From Oceanobacillus timonensis (GTDB lineage: Bacteria; Bacillota; Bacilli; Bacillales; Amphibacillaceae): 64,000 nucleotides of DNA. Positions 27,602 to 35,339 of this stretch are shown here, in pieces. The position numbers and the translations under genes are program-made. Location: NCBI RefSeq assembly GCF_900166635.1, contig NZ_LT800497.1:596303-660302 (forward strand), given 5' to 3'. The notes beneath the pieces were generated by a model that made no database searches, was not told where the DNA came from, and was given only the letters and a program-made list of their open reading frames with translations. Position 1 is the stretch's first letter, and each line of letters opens with the position of its first letter.

Positions 27602-29158
27602 TTATGCTCGTTTTATATGTTTTGAAAGTGGCTTCACCTTGGCTTGGATATAAGGACTCCATGGAAAATAGTTTTCCCATTGTTCCGAGTCTTGAAAAAT
27701 ATTAAGCTGGGGAAGTTCCGTAAATAAAACGGTTAAGTATTCAAACGGATCAATTCCATTTTCTTTAGCTGTTTGGATAACACTGTATCCAATGGTATTC
27801 GCATGAGCTCCAGCTACGCTGGTTGAAAAATACCAGTTTTTACGTCCGACGGTGACAGGCCGAATGGAACGTTCTGCGAGATTATTACTAATGAAAAGGC
27901 GTCCGTCTGTTAAAAAGCGTTGAAGGGAATCCCTTAACTTTTGTGTATAATCCACAGCTTTTTGTAAAGGACCTTTCATTGTAACGAGAGCGTCCAGCCA
28001 TCCCCAAAACTCCTTCAGTAACGGCTTGCTTTCCAGCTGGCGTTGCTGCAGGCGTTCCTCTGGAGATAAATCTTTCCATTGCCTTTCCAGCTTGAAAAGC
28101 TGGTCACAGTAATGGACGCCGACGGCGCCTTGTCCATTTGAATCATTGGTCTCTAAAAACTTTCTCCGAACATGCGCCCAGCACGTTTGAAGTTGCACAT
28201 CTTCTAATTTTTGATAGACGGAATATCCATCACAATGAAGAAGTCCTTGAAATCCTTTGAGAAAGGTTTCTGCTACTTCAAACCGGCGTGTCTCGGAAGA
28301 ATGGTAGAGAATAATGGGATGTTTGGCAGCTTCCGCTGTTCGAAATAACCATATCCTCGCATCGGCTGTAGCTGACTTTTCGTCTGCCCGGCGTAAAATT
28401 TGATAGGTCGTTTCATCAGCGGAGAGCACAGGTTCTAGAAGTAATTTTTCTCTCATTTGTTGGTACAATGGCTCCAGCCATTCTTCGGAACTTCGAATCG
28501 CCCAGTTTGCCAACGTTCTCCGGGAAACCTTCAACCCATATCTTGCCCATTCTTTTTCCTGACGATGATAAGGAATACTCATCTCCAGCTTTTGATAGAG
28601 ATTATAGGCTAACACGCTCGGTCCAGCTAAACTTTTAGCTAAGGCTGGTTCCGGTGCTTTTTGTCGGAGAATGTGATTCTGACCGGTTTTCTTACAGGCT
28701 AAGCATTCATAAGCATGTTCATAATGTACATGTTTTACTAAATGAGCTGGGATAAACTCTAACTCCGTTCGAGCTTCTCGCTTCCCAAGATGTTTTAATG
28801 GGCTGGCACAGCACGAACAGACCTGGCTATCGGACGGAAGAGTGTGTTCTTCCACCACGATAGGCAAGTCTCTTGTGATATCGGCCCGCTGCCCTTGATA
28901 TTTTTTTCGCTGATAAGAGATGGTCTCTATTTCAACGGCTTTGTCTGCAGGTTGCTCTGCCTCGCTAAAAGGGGGATTATTGTCTTCTTCGAAGAAGGAG
29001 AGTTGACCTTGAGAATTCTTTTCGGATGATGTTCCAAATAGTCGACGATTCATATTGGTCAGCTGGTTAATCAGCTGTTCAATTTGTTTTGCTTGTTTTT
29101 CATTTTGAATTGTCAAATGTTCGATTTGTTTCATCAGCTTCTTTTCCAATTCTGTCAA
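27602..29158 (-). CDS. tnpC: IS66 transposase TnpC
   Basis: This is the DDE transposase of the IS66 element, about 518 aa. An N-terminal leucine-zipper-like coiled coil (LEKKLMKQIEHLTIQNEKQ) is followed by the IS66 zinc-finger region with CSCCASPL and CLACKKTG. The catalytic core contains ADETTYQIL, LLHCDGYSVY and NNLAERSIRPVTVGRKNW. The start is uncertain. A TTG at 29158 lies six bases after GGGGGTG; a GTG at 29167 and a longer frame to 29269 also exist. It acts on the element's own ends. Confidence 0.92.
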   Translation of the reverse strand: MTELEKKLMKQIEHLTIQNEKQAKQIEQLINQLTNMNRRLFGTSSEKNSQGQLSFFEEDNNPPFSEAEQPADKAVEIETISYQRKKYQGQRADITRDLPIVVEEHTLPSDSQVCSCCASPLKHLGKREARTELEFIPAHLVKHVHYEHAYECLACKKTGQNHILRQKAPEPALAKSLAGPSVLAYNLYQKLEMSIPYHRQEKEWARYGLKVSRRTLANWAIRSSEEWLEPLYQQMREKLLLEPVLSADETTYQILRRADEKSATADARIWLFRTAEAAKHPIILYHSSETRRFEVAETFLKGFQGLLHCDGYSVYQKLEDVQLQTCWAHVRRKFLETNDSNGQGAVGVHYCDQLFKLERQWKDLSPEERLQQRQLESKPLLKEFWGWLDALVTMKGPLQKAVDYTQKLRDSLQRFLTDGRLFISNNLAERSIRPVTVGRKNWYFSTSVAGAHANTIGYSVIQTAKENGIDPFEYLTVLFTELPQLNIFQDSEQWENYFPWSPYIQAKVKPLSKHIKRA

Positions 29159-29255
29159 CGTATTCACCCCCTGTGTCCAAATAATTTCTTTTATCGTACC
29201 ACACTTTATCAAAAAGGGAAGAAAAAATTTAAAAAACAATTTCTCTCCCCCATGA

Positions 29256-29612
29256 TTAAGTGAGGACACCTAATTTGGCAGGTTGAATTTTTTGTTTTTG
29301 ATAGATGGAAAAACCGTCAAACAGCCACTCGATTTGTTTTGGTGTCAGTTTTTCAACGTCGGTTTGCGAACGCGGCCAAGTTAACTTTCCCTGATCGTAT
29401 CGCTTATAAAGCAAATAAAAACCTTCTCCATCAAACCAGAGAGCTTTAAATCGATCCGTTCTTCTCCCGCAGAATAAGAAAACAGATTCATCTAAAATAT
29501 CTAATTGAAATTGACTGGTGATTACGGAAGCCAGACCATCAATGCCTTTGCGAAGATCTGTATAGCCACAGACTAAATAACAATTTTTCATCTGGGAGAA
29601 GTCAACGAGCAT
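29256..29612 (-). CDS. tnpB: IS66 accessory protein TnpB
   Basis: A 118-residue IS66 Orf2 protein with the diagnostic YLVCGYTDLRKGIDGLASVI, the Cys-Gly-Arg-Arg segment and RFKALWFDGEGFYLLYKR. It is needed for transposition of IS66-type elements, although its exact role is unsettled. It overlaps the upstream tnpA-like frame by 11 bases and starts right after an AAAGGAGGTG site within that frame. Confidence 0.92.
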   Translation of the reverse strand: MLVDFSQMKNCYLVCGYTDLRKGIDGLASVITSQFQLDILDESVFLFCGRRTDRFKALWFDGEGFYLLYKRYDQGKLTWPRSQTDVEKLTPKQIEWLFDGFSIYQKQKIQPAKLGVLT

Positions 29613-29772
29613 GACGGCACACCTCCTTTATCAAGGCTACTGCCAAAGATTCCTGACAACCTTCAAAGATTGTTAGCTGTAGAGAATGACAAGAAACTTC
29701 CGCTACTGGATTTACAGGCGTAGAGGAAGATGGTGCTGGGATCGTTACGGGAACAATCGGGTTTTCCTTCAT
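29602..29772 (-). CDS. IS66 TnpA-like small protein
   Basis: A 56-residue frame at the position of IS66 tnpA. It starts after an ACAGGAGGTAG site and overlaps the tnpB start. The C-terminal half (SLQLTIFEGCQESLAVALIKEV) fits the short strand-plus-helix tail of TnpA proteins. The N-terminal half is Pro/Ser-rich and no helix-turn-helix is evident. It may be a shortened TnpA. It is called mostly by position, ribosome site and translational coupling. Confidence 0.65.
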   Translation of the reverse strand: MKENPIVPVTIPAPSSSTPVNPVAEVSCHSLQLTIFEGCQESLAVALIKEVCRHAR

Positions 29773-30045
29773 GAAAAAACTACCTCCTGTTACTTGTTAA
29801 ATCCAAGTATAGAGGTAGTTCCGTTATAATAGAATGCGGTCTATTATTTCCCGCTTACCTTAGAATGGATAGTATTTCGTGAAAACGAAGAAATATAAAC
29901 ATGAGCATAATTAGAAAACATAAGTGAGAAATACATAAAATCATGTCAAAAGGGGTCTTTTTTGGTACAGTATATACATAGACACGAAGTTAAAAAGTCG
30001 TTATATAAATTTTTAAATGTAATGGATGGGTGGGGGATGAAAAAT

Positions 30046-31077
30046 ATGTCACGGATGAAATTAGTAGCTGCAGGAGATGTCTTATTACATGATAGAGTAT
30101 ACAATAAAAGCTTAAAAGATGGAAAATATGATTTTCGAGATAAAATGGCTCCAGTGAAAGAATTATTGCAGGCAGGAGATTTGTCTATTGTTAATTTAGA
30201 ATCGATTGTAGCTGGAGAAGAATTTGGTCTTGCAACTTACCCGAGATTTAATAATCCAATAGAAATCGCAGAAAATTTGCAGGAATTTGGTACCGATATT
30301 ATAACCAATGCGAATAACCACAGTTTAGATTTCGGGGAAGAAGGCGTGCTGAAGTCCATTGAAAATCTTGAAAAAATAGGTTTGCCTTATGTAGGTTCGC
30401 ACAAGTCGCAGACAGATAAGAACACAGTTCGCATATTTGAGAGAAATGGAATTAAAGTAGGTGTTATGGCGTATTCTACAGTTTCAAATAATAAGGATTT
30501 TCCTAAAGGAAAGAGGTACTTGTTAAATAGAATCATTGGTGGTTCAACTATTCCTATTAGAAAAATAATTGAGAGATTAAAAGAAGAAAAGAAAGTAGAT
30601 GTAGTTGTACTAGCCGTACATTTTGGACCAGAGTATGCTCTGAACCCATCCTCTTCTCAAGTGAATCTTGCTACGTCTTTATCGGATGCAGGTGCTGATA
30701 TTATCCTGGGCCACCACCCCCATGTATTACAGCCAGCTCAATGGATACTAAATTCTAGAGCAAACAAATCATTGGCAATTTATTCTCTGGGGAATCTTTA
30801 TACAGGCCAATTTGGAGTCTACAGACAAATCGGTGGGGTGCTATCTTTGGATATTAGTAAAGATGAAGAAGGAAAAGTTGCAATTGGAGAGCCGGAAATT
30901 GATTTAACTTTTGTGGATGACGAGAACAATACTAGTTTTCAAATGCATTTATTTCGAGATTATATTGAAAAAAATCGCTATATAAAAACGGACTTTGGAA
31001 AGTTCGATAGTTTAGAGATATTTACCGAGCTCAAAAATAGATTAACACAGTGGGTTCCAGATTTTAAAATCAGGTAA
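30046..31077 (+). CDS. CapA-like metallophosphoesterase-fold protein, second copy
   Basis: A 343-residue paralogue of the protein at 19741 with the same motifs: MKLVAAGDVLLHDRVYN, VVNLESIVAGEEFG, NANNHSLDFGEEGV, VHFGPEYALNPSSSQ and LGHHPHVLQPAQW. It too lacks a signal peptide or membrane anchor. The start is placed at 30046, where it aligns with the paralogue and has a GGTGGGGG site about nine bases upstream. The frame open to 29962 is not used. It lies 187 bases beyond the IS66 right end and precedes a YheC/D-like gene. This repeats the CapA plus ATP-grasp arrangement and suggests block duplication. Confidence 0.85.
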   Translation: MSRMKLVAAGDVLLHDRVYNKSLKDGKYDFRDKMAPVKELLQAGDLSIVNLESIVAGEEFGLATYPRFNNPIEIAENLQEFGTDIITNANNHSLDFGEEGVLKSIENLEKIGLPYVGSHKSQTDKNTVRIFERNGIKVGVMAYSTVSNNKDFPKGKRYLLNRIIGGSTIPIRKIIERLKEEKKVDVVVLAVHFGPEYALNPSSSQVNLATSLSDAGADIILGHHPHVLQPAQWILNSRANKSLAIYSLGNLYTGQFGVYRQIGGVLSLDISKDEEGKVAIGEPEIDLTFVDDENNTSFQMHLFRDYIEKNRYIKTDFGKFDSLEIFTELKNRLTQWVPDFKIR

Positions 31078-31239
31078 TGATAGTGTATGAAATAGGAATG
31101 TAAGTTCCTTTCATTTAATAAGTCAGATTTTTTAATTATTTTTGGTAAATTATGTATAAAATTATATGGTCATGTGGAAGAGAATGAATAAGAACAGATT
31201 GAGCATATTTTTTTCAGACAACAGGAGGGATGGTTGCAG

Positions 31240-32487
31240 ATGATAATTGGTTATATGCGTAATTTACCCAATCCGGATTCGTTAGCAAGAACTACTTCAC
31301 TAATCGCTAAATCATATGGAATAGAGCTGCTCTATATGAATCCGGAAGATGTTGATATCAAAGAAGAAAAAGTGCAGGGAAAAGTGTTAATCAATAATAA
31401 GTGGATTGATAAAAAAACAGATATTCCGCCTTTTATTGATACTGTTCCTTATTGTTTTAAACCGGGAACAAAAGAAGTAATGGATTTTTTGGAACAGGAA
31501 ACGATGTTATCAGAGGATCGAAAAAATGTTATCACGAAGGAATATTTACAAGATGTATTAAGTAAGGATGAAGCCTTTTCCCATTTAATGATACCTACTC
31601 ATCGCATGGAGACTTTGGAAGACTTGCACTATTATTTAAGAATATATCAGAAAGTTGTACTGAAACCCGAAAGCGGGTTACGTGGTAAAAACATCTATTT
31701 TATGGAAACAATAGGAAAAGATTTAATTAGAATCGGTTTTAATACAGAGAAGTGGGAGGTTCATTTAACCGAACTGAAAGCATTTTTTGATCATACATTT
31801 AATGGGAAAAATTACTTTCTTCAAAAATATGTTACATCTAGAACGCCCCAAGGAGATCCTTTTGATTGCAGAATCCATGTAGAAAAAAATGGTAGAGGCA
31901 GATGGGCTATTGCCAAGATTTATGTACGAATTGGTATCGGACAGTCTGTTATTTCCAATGTTAACCAAGGGGGAGGAGTTAGTGATGCGAGAGAGTTTTT
32001 AAAGGCTAATTATGGTGAAAAATGGCAAGAAGTTTATAATCAATTAAAAAGAATAGGGAAAACTATCCCTAAAAAAATGGAAGAACTAAGAGGAAAGGAT
32101 ATTATGACATTAGGGCTGGATATTGGTATAGATAAAAGTGGCGAACAATTTTATCTATTTGAAGTAAATGACAGTCCTAGCTCAAAAGTATTAAAATCCG
32201 AAGTAGCTTATTTTAGAAGCAATTATTATTTGTATGTATTAAAGGAAAAATTACATTATAACGTAAAAGATCCAATAGATAAGGTTGAAAGTAGTTGTAA
32301 CAGAATCTCGCAATTGGAAAAAGAGATAGAAACAAAAGAAAGGATAATCATTCGCAAAGATAAAGAAATCATGCAAAAAGACAGAGAAATGAGATGCAAG
32401 GAAAAGCGGATGAATAACATTTTAAATAGTACATCATGGAAAATTACTAGTTTGTTAAGGAAAGCTGGAAAGGTTGTAAAGAAGTAA
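31240..32487 (+). CDS. YheC/YheD-like ATP-grasp protein with SWK tail
   Basis: A 415-residue protein. It opens MIIGYMRNLPNPDSLARTTS and has TDIPPFIDTVPYCF. The ATP-grasp region has KVVLKPESGLRGKNIYFM, VTSRTPQGDPFDCRIHVEK, IYVRIGIGQSVISNVNQGGG and LGLDIGIDKSGEQFYLFEVND. The C-terminal coiled coil is longer and more charged than in its relatives and ends with ILNSTSWKITSLLRKAGKVV. The ATG at 31240 has an AGGAGGGA site eight bases upstream; the TTG two codons earlier is rejected. It lies between the CapA copy and another cyanophycin-synthetase-like gene. Confidence 0.82.
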   Translation: MIIGYMRNLPNPDSLARTTSLIAKSYGIELLYMNPEDVDIKEEKVQGKVLINNKWIDKKTDIPPFIDTVPYCFKPGTKEVMDFLEQETMLSEDRKNVITKEYLQDVLSKDEAFSHLMIPTHRMETLEDLHYYLRIYQKVVLKPESGLRGKNIYFMETIGKDLIRIGFNTEKWEVHLTELKAFFDHTFNGKNYFLQKYVTSRTPQGDPFDCRIHVEKNGRGRWAIAKIYVRIGIGQSVISNVNQGGGVSDAREFLKANYGEKWQEVYNQLKRIGKTIPKKMEELRGKDIMTLGLDIGIDKSGEQFYLFEVNDSPSSKVLKSEVAYFRSNYYLYVLKEKLHYNVKDPIDKVESSCNRISQLEKEIETKERIIIRKDKEIMQKDREMRCKEKRMNNILNSTSWKITSLLRKAGKVVKK

Positions 32488-32635
32488 ATATATAACTGTC
32501 ATAATATAATCGAAACGTAACAGAAATGAAAACAGTTCATTAAGCAGTATAGTCCCTAAAATACAGTCAACTAACGTATGGTGTTTTATACAACTTTTTA
32601 GAATAAACAAAAATAATAAAATAAGGGGACTGTTT

Positions 32636-34096
32636 ATGAAAACACAACAAGTAGAACTGCTTCCAACACTGACGAAAGAAGCTGTTGAAGGTGTCACCGG
32701 CTATCAGTTATGCGGCTATTTAATTGCTTTAGAAGGATGGAGAAGAGGATTAGAGCTGAAGTGGTATCGAGATGAATCCAGTCTTTGTAAACTGCATCGG
32801 ATGTTCAGTAGTACTCATGGAAAATTCTATTCTCTAAGCAATGGAGAAAAGCTGCATTATTTCTATCGTTCAAGAGGAGATATAGTAGCCAATAAATCCG
32901 TTACTATATGCCTGGATAAAGAAAAAACAAAATCCTTTCTTGAGCAGAGTAGTGTGCCTGTCCCCGCAGGAAAGACTTTAGAAACAGATGAAGATATTAT
33001 TGAGTATGCGAATAAAATTGGTTATCCGGTTATTATCAAACCGCTAAAAGGAAGTATGGGAAAAGGTGTTTATACAAATATAAATAATGAAAATGAGTTA
33101 GCTGCTATTCTAAAAGAATTAAGGGCGAGTTATTCTTATCGTGAATATATTGTAGAAAAACACTACGACGGCAGGGAATATCGTGTTTATGTAGTCGGGG
33201 ATAAAGTAATTGGTGCTACAAACAGAATTCCTGCCAATGTTATTGGTGATGGAATAAATACTATTGAAAAATTAATCGAGTTAAAAAATACAGAGAGAAA
33301 AAAGAATCCATATTTAGCAACAAAACCGATAGAAGTGGATTATGAAGTGAATGCAATGCTTCAAAGAATGGGCTATACGTTAGACCGTATTCCGGAAAAA
33401 GACGAACAGGTCTTCCTAAGGGAAAAAAGTAACCTGTCTACCGGAGGTGACCCAATTGAAGCAACCGATGAACTAACAGAAGAAGTGAAACAGATTGCTG
33501 TTAACGCATTAAAAGCACTGCCTTCTCTTCCGCATGCGGGATTAGATATTATTGTTAACCCAGAAGATAATCGGAAAGGCGTTGTTCTAGAAATAAACGG
33601 GACCGCAGAGATAGGTTTCCATTTATTCCCTTTAGTTGGAAAAGCAAAAGATGTCCCTGGGGCAATCATAGATTATTACTTCCCGGAAACAAAAGGGAAT
33701 GATAAATCTTACTTCTATTTTGATTATCCTTGCATGTTAGAACCGTTAAAGAAATATGCAGTAGATGAAATAAAAGTTATTCAAACGCCGTCAAATGACA
33801 TGTATGCCAAAAAATATACAGTAACCGGAAAGGTAAACCGAACAGGTTATCTGAGTTTTATAAAAAGACAAGCACTGAAAAGCGATTTCTTTGGCTATGC
33901 GAAAAAAATAAATAAAAACACCGTAGAAATTTATCTTATCAGCAAGGAAAAAGAAGGACTGGATATATTTAAAAAGACAGTAGAAAAAGGAAATAAAAAA
34001 TCCTCTGTTGAGAAGATAGAGGAGCAAGACCTTATTTATACGAATGAACCGAGAAAGACAGGTTTTCAAATTATTACAAAAACAAATCGTCTGTGA
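32636..34096 (+). CDS. cyanophycin-synthetase-like ATP-grasp ligase with C-terminal acylphosphatase-like domain
   Basis: A 486-residue paralogue of the proteins at 23024 and 25928. It has YLIALEGWRRGLELKWYRD and HYFYRSRGDIVANKSV. The ATP-grasp motifs are VIIKPLKGSMGKGVYTNI, LSTGGDPIEATD and VVLEINGTAEIGFHLFP. The C-terminal acylphosphatase-like domain runs from KKYTVTGKVNRTGYLSFIKR through FGYAKKINKNTVEIYLI to RKTGFQIIT. Catalytic Arg and Asn positions are occupied by other residues. A GGGGACTG site precedes the ATG. There is no SWK tail, but flanking YheC/D-like genes on both sides carry it. Confidence 0.8.
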   Translation: MKTQQVELLPTLTKEAVEGVTGYQLCGYLIALEGWRRGLELKWYRDESSLCKLHRMFSSTHGKFYSLSNGEKLHYFYRSRGDIVANKSVTICLDKEKTKSFLEQSSVPVPAGKTLETDEDIIEYANKIGYPVIIKPLKGSMGKGVYTNINNENELAAILKELRASYSYREYIVEKHYDGREYRVYVVGDKVIGATNRIPANVIGDGINTIEKLIELKNTERKKNPYLATKPIEVDYEVNAMLQRMGYTLDRIPEKDEQVFLREKSNLSTGGDPIEATDELTEEVKQIAVNALKALPSLPHAGLDIIVNPEDNRKGVVLEINGTAEIGFHLFPLVGKAKDVPGAIIDYYFPETKGNDKSYFYFDYPCMLEPLKKYAVDEIKVIQTPSNDMYAKKYTVTGKVNRTGYLSFIKRQALKSDFFGYAKKINKNTVEIYLISKEKEGLDIFKKTVEKGNKKSSVEKIEEQDLIYTNEPRKTGFQIITKTNRL

Positions 34097-34142
34097 AGTA
34101 ATCAGTATAACAAGTAAATAGAAGTTTTGATGATTTCAACTA

Positions 34143-34285
34143 ATCTGCCAGAGATTGAGGTTAAAAAGGCATGAAACCTTTAAAATGAATAATATCTAAA
34201 TCTATCTGTTGATATTTCCACAATTTACGTTCTAAGTTCGATATTTACCATTAGTAAAACAATTTCACCCCATCCTCTGGCAGAT
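34143..34285 (+). promoter_or_regulatory. leader bounded by an 11-bp perfect inverted repeat
   Basis: ATCTGCCAGAG (34143-34153) and CTCTGGCAGAT (34275-34285) are perfect inverted copies 121 bases apart. The right arm ends six bases before the AGGAGG of the next gene. Pairing would bring a long loop to the ribosome site. It could be a regulatory leader, or the ends of a tiny inserted element. Confidence 0.45.
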
Positions 34286-34302
34286 ACATAAGGAGGCAGA
34301 TT

Positions 34303-35298
34303 ATGAAAGTAAAGGAATTAACCGGGCGGGTATTAAATCGTTCTAATCGAATGATCGTCCTAGAAGCTTACAAAAGAGGTGTGGAGATAACACCACTGCT
34401 GAATAAAAGGTTTAAAATGGAATACAATGGCAAGTCTTATTTAATTAGAAAAGGGATGATAGTAAACAGCTATAACACCCCGTTAGCTATTGAAGTAACG
34501 AACCGAAAAGAAATTACGAGCAGAATGTTGAGAGGAAAAGGATTCCCAGCTCCAGAGAATGTTGTATTCTCTAATAAAGATGTAGAGAGGGCTTGGTCAT
34601 GGGCACAGCCAATTTTACCAGTGGTGATAAAACCATATAATGATGCAAAAGGCAAACATGTTTACGTAGAAATTACAAATTATAATGAATTTGTTCATTG
34701 TTTTCATAAAGTGGGAAAAAACCATAAAGAAGTATTGATTGAAGAATATATCAGCGGGAATGAATATCGTTTTACGTATGTAAAAAATGAAATTGTAGGT
34801 GTAGCTCGCCGGATTCCGGCCAATGTTACAGGTGATGGCATCTCAACTATTGCTGAATTAATAGAAGAAAAGAACAAAAAACGTGAAGAAAGAAAAAATC
34901 CCATTCATATAAAAATACACTTAGATGAGGAAATAGAACGTGTATTATCTAAATCGAATTACACATATAATACTATCCCGGAAGACGGTGAAATGGTATA
35001 CTTGAGGTCGAATTCCAATGTTTCAACAGGTGGAGATGCTATTGACGTAACGGATGAAATCAATTTTGAAATTAAAGAAGCAGTAAGGAAAGCGGTCCGT
35101 TCCATTCCAGGAGTAAGGATATGTGGTGTAGACGTATTGATTAATGGTGATAACATTCATATTTTAGAAATGAACGTTGGCCCTTTAGGTCCTATGCTTA
35201 CCATGCATCATTTCCCGTGGGTTGGTAAAAAGCGTAATGTTATTGAAAAAGTAGTGGATGCATTATTCCCGGAAACAGCGAAACCTGATAAAACATAA
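34303..35298 (+). CDS. short cyanophycin-synthetase-like ATP-grasp ligase without acylphosphatase-like domain
   Basis: A 331-residue protein that stops right after the ATP-grasp fold. It has IVLEAYKRGVEITPLLN in place of the usual ALEGWRRGLEL motif. The core motifs are VVIKPYNDAKGKHVYVEI, YISGNEYRFTYVKNEIVG, NVSTGGDAIDVTDE and ILEMNVGPLGPMLTMHHFP, then RNVIEKVVDALFP as in cyanophycin synthetase. Both the acylphosphatase-like domain and the SWK tail are missing. The end is clean and no continuation is seen in other frames, so it looks like a natural short form. A TAAGGAGGC site precedes the ATG. A YheC/D-like gene with a tail follows after 41 bases. Confidence 0.78.
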   Translation: MKVKELTGRVLNRSNRMIVLEAYKRGVEITPLLNKRFKMEYNGKSYLIRKGMIVNSYNTPLAIEVTNRKEITSRMLRGKGFPAPENVVFSNKDVERAWSWAQPILPVVIKPYNDAKGKHVYVEITNYNEFVHCFHKVGKNHKEVLIEEYISGNEYRFTYVKNEIVGVARRIPANVTGDGISTIAELIEEKNKKREERKNPIHIKIHLDEEIERVLSKSNYTYNTIPEDGEMVYLRSNSNVSTGGDAIDVTDEINFEIKEAVRKAVRSIPGVRICGVDVLINGDNIHILEMNVGPLGPMLTMHHFPWVGKKRNVIEKVVDALFPETAKPDKT

Positions 35299-35339
35299 GA
35301 ATGATAGGATTTTAAAAGAACATAAAGGTGGTAGAATCC

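Larger units (their letters stand above)
27522..29858 (-). mobile_element. complete IS66-family insertion sequence
   Basis: The element is 2337 bp with perfect 17-bp terminal inverted repeats GTAAGCGGGAAATAATA. It is flanked on both sides by the 8-bp direct repeat CTTAGAAT (27514-27521 and 29859-29866), the target-duplication size expected for IS66. It carries tnpA-like, tnpB and tnpC frames on the minus strand in the usual order. The perfect duplication and intact genes suggest a recent insertion. Confidence 0.95.
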
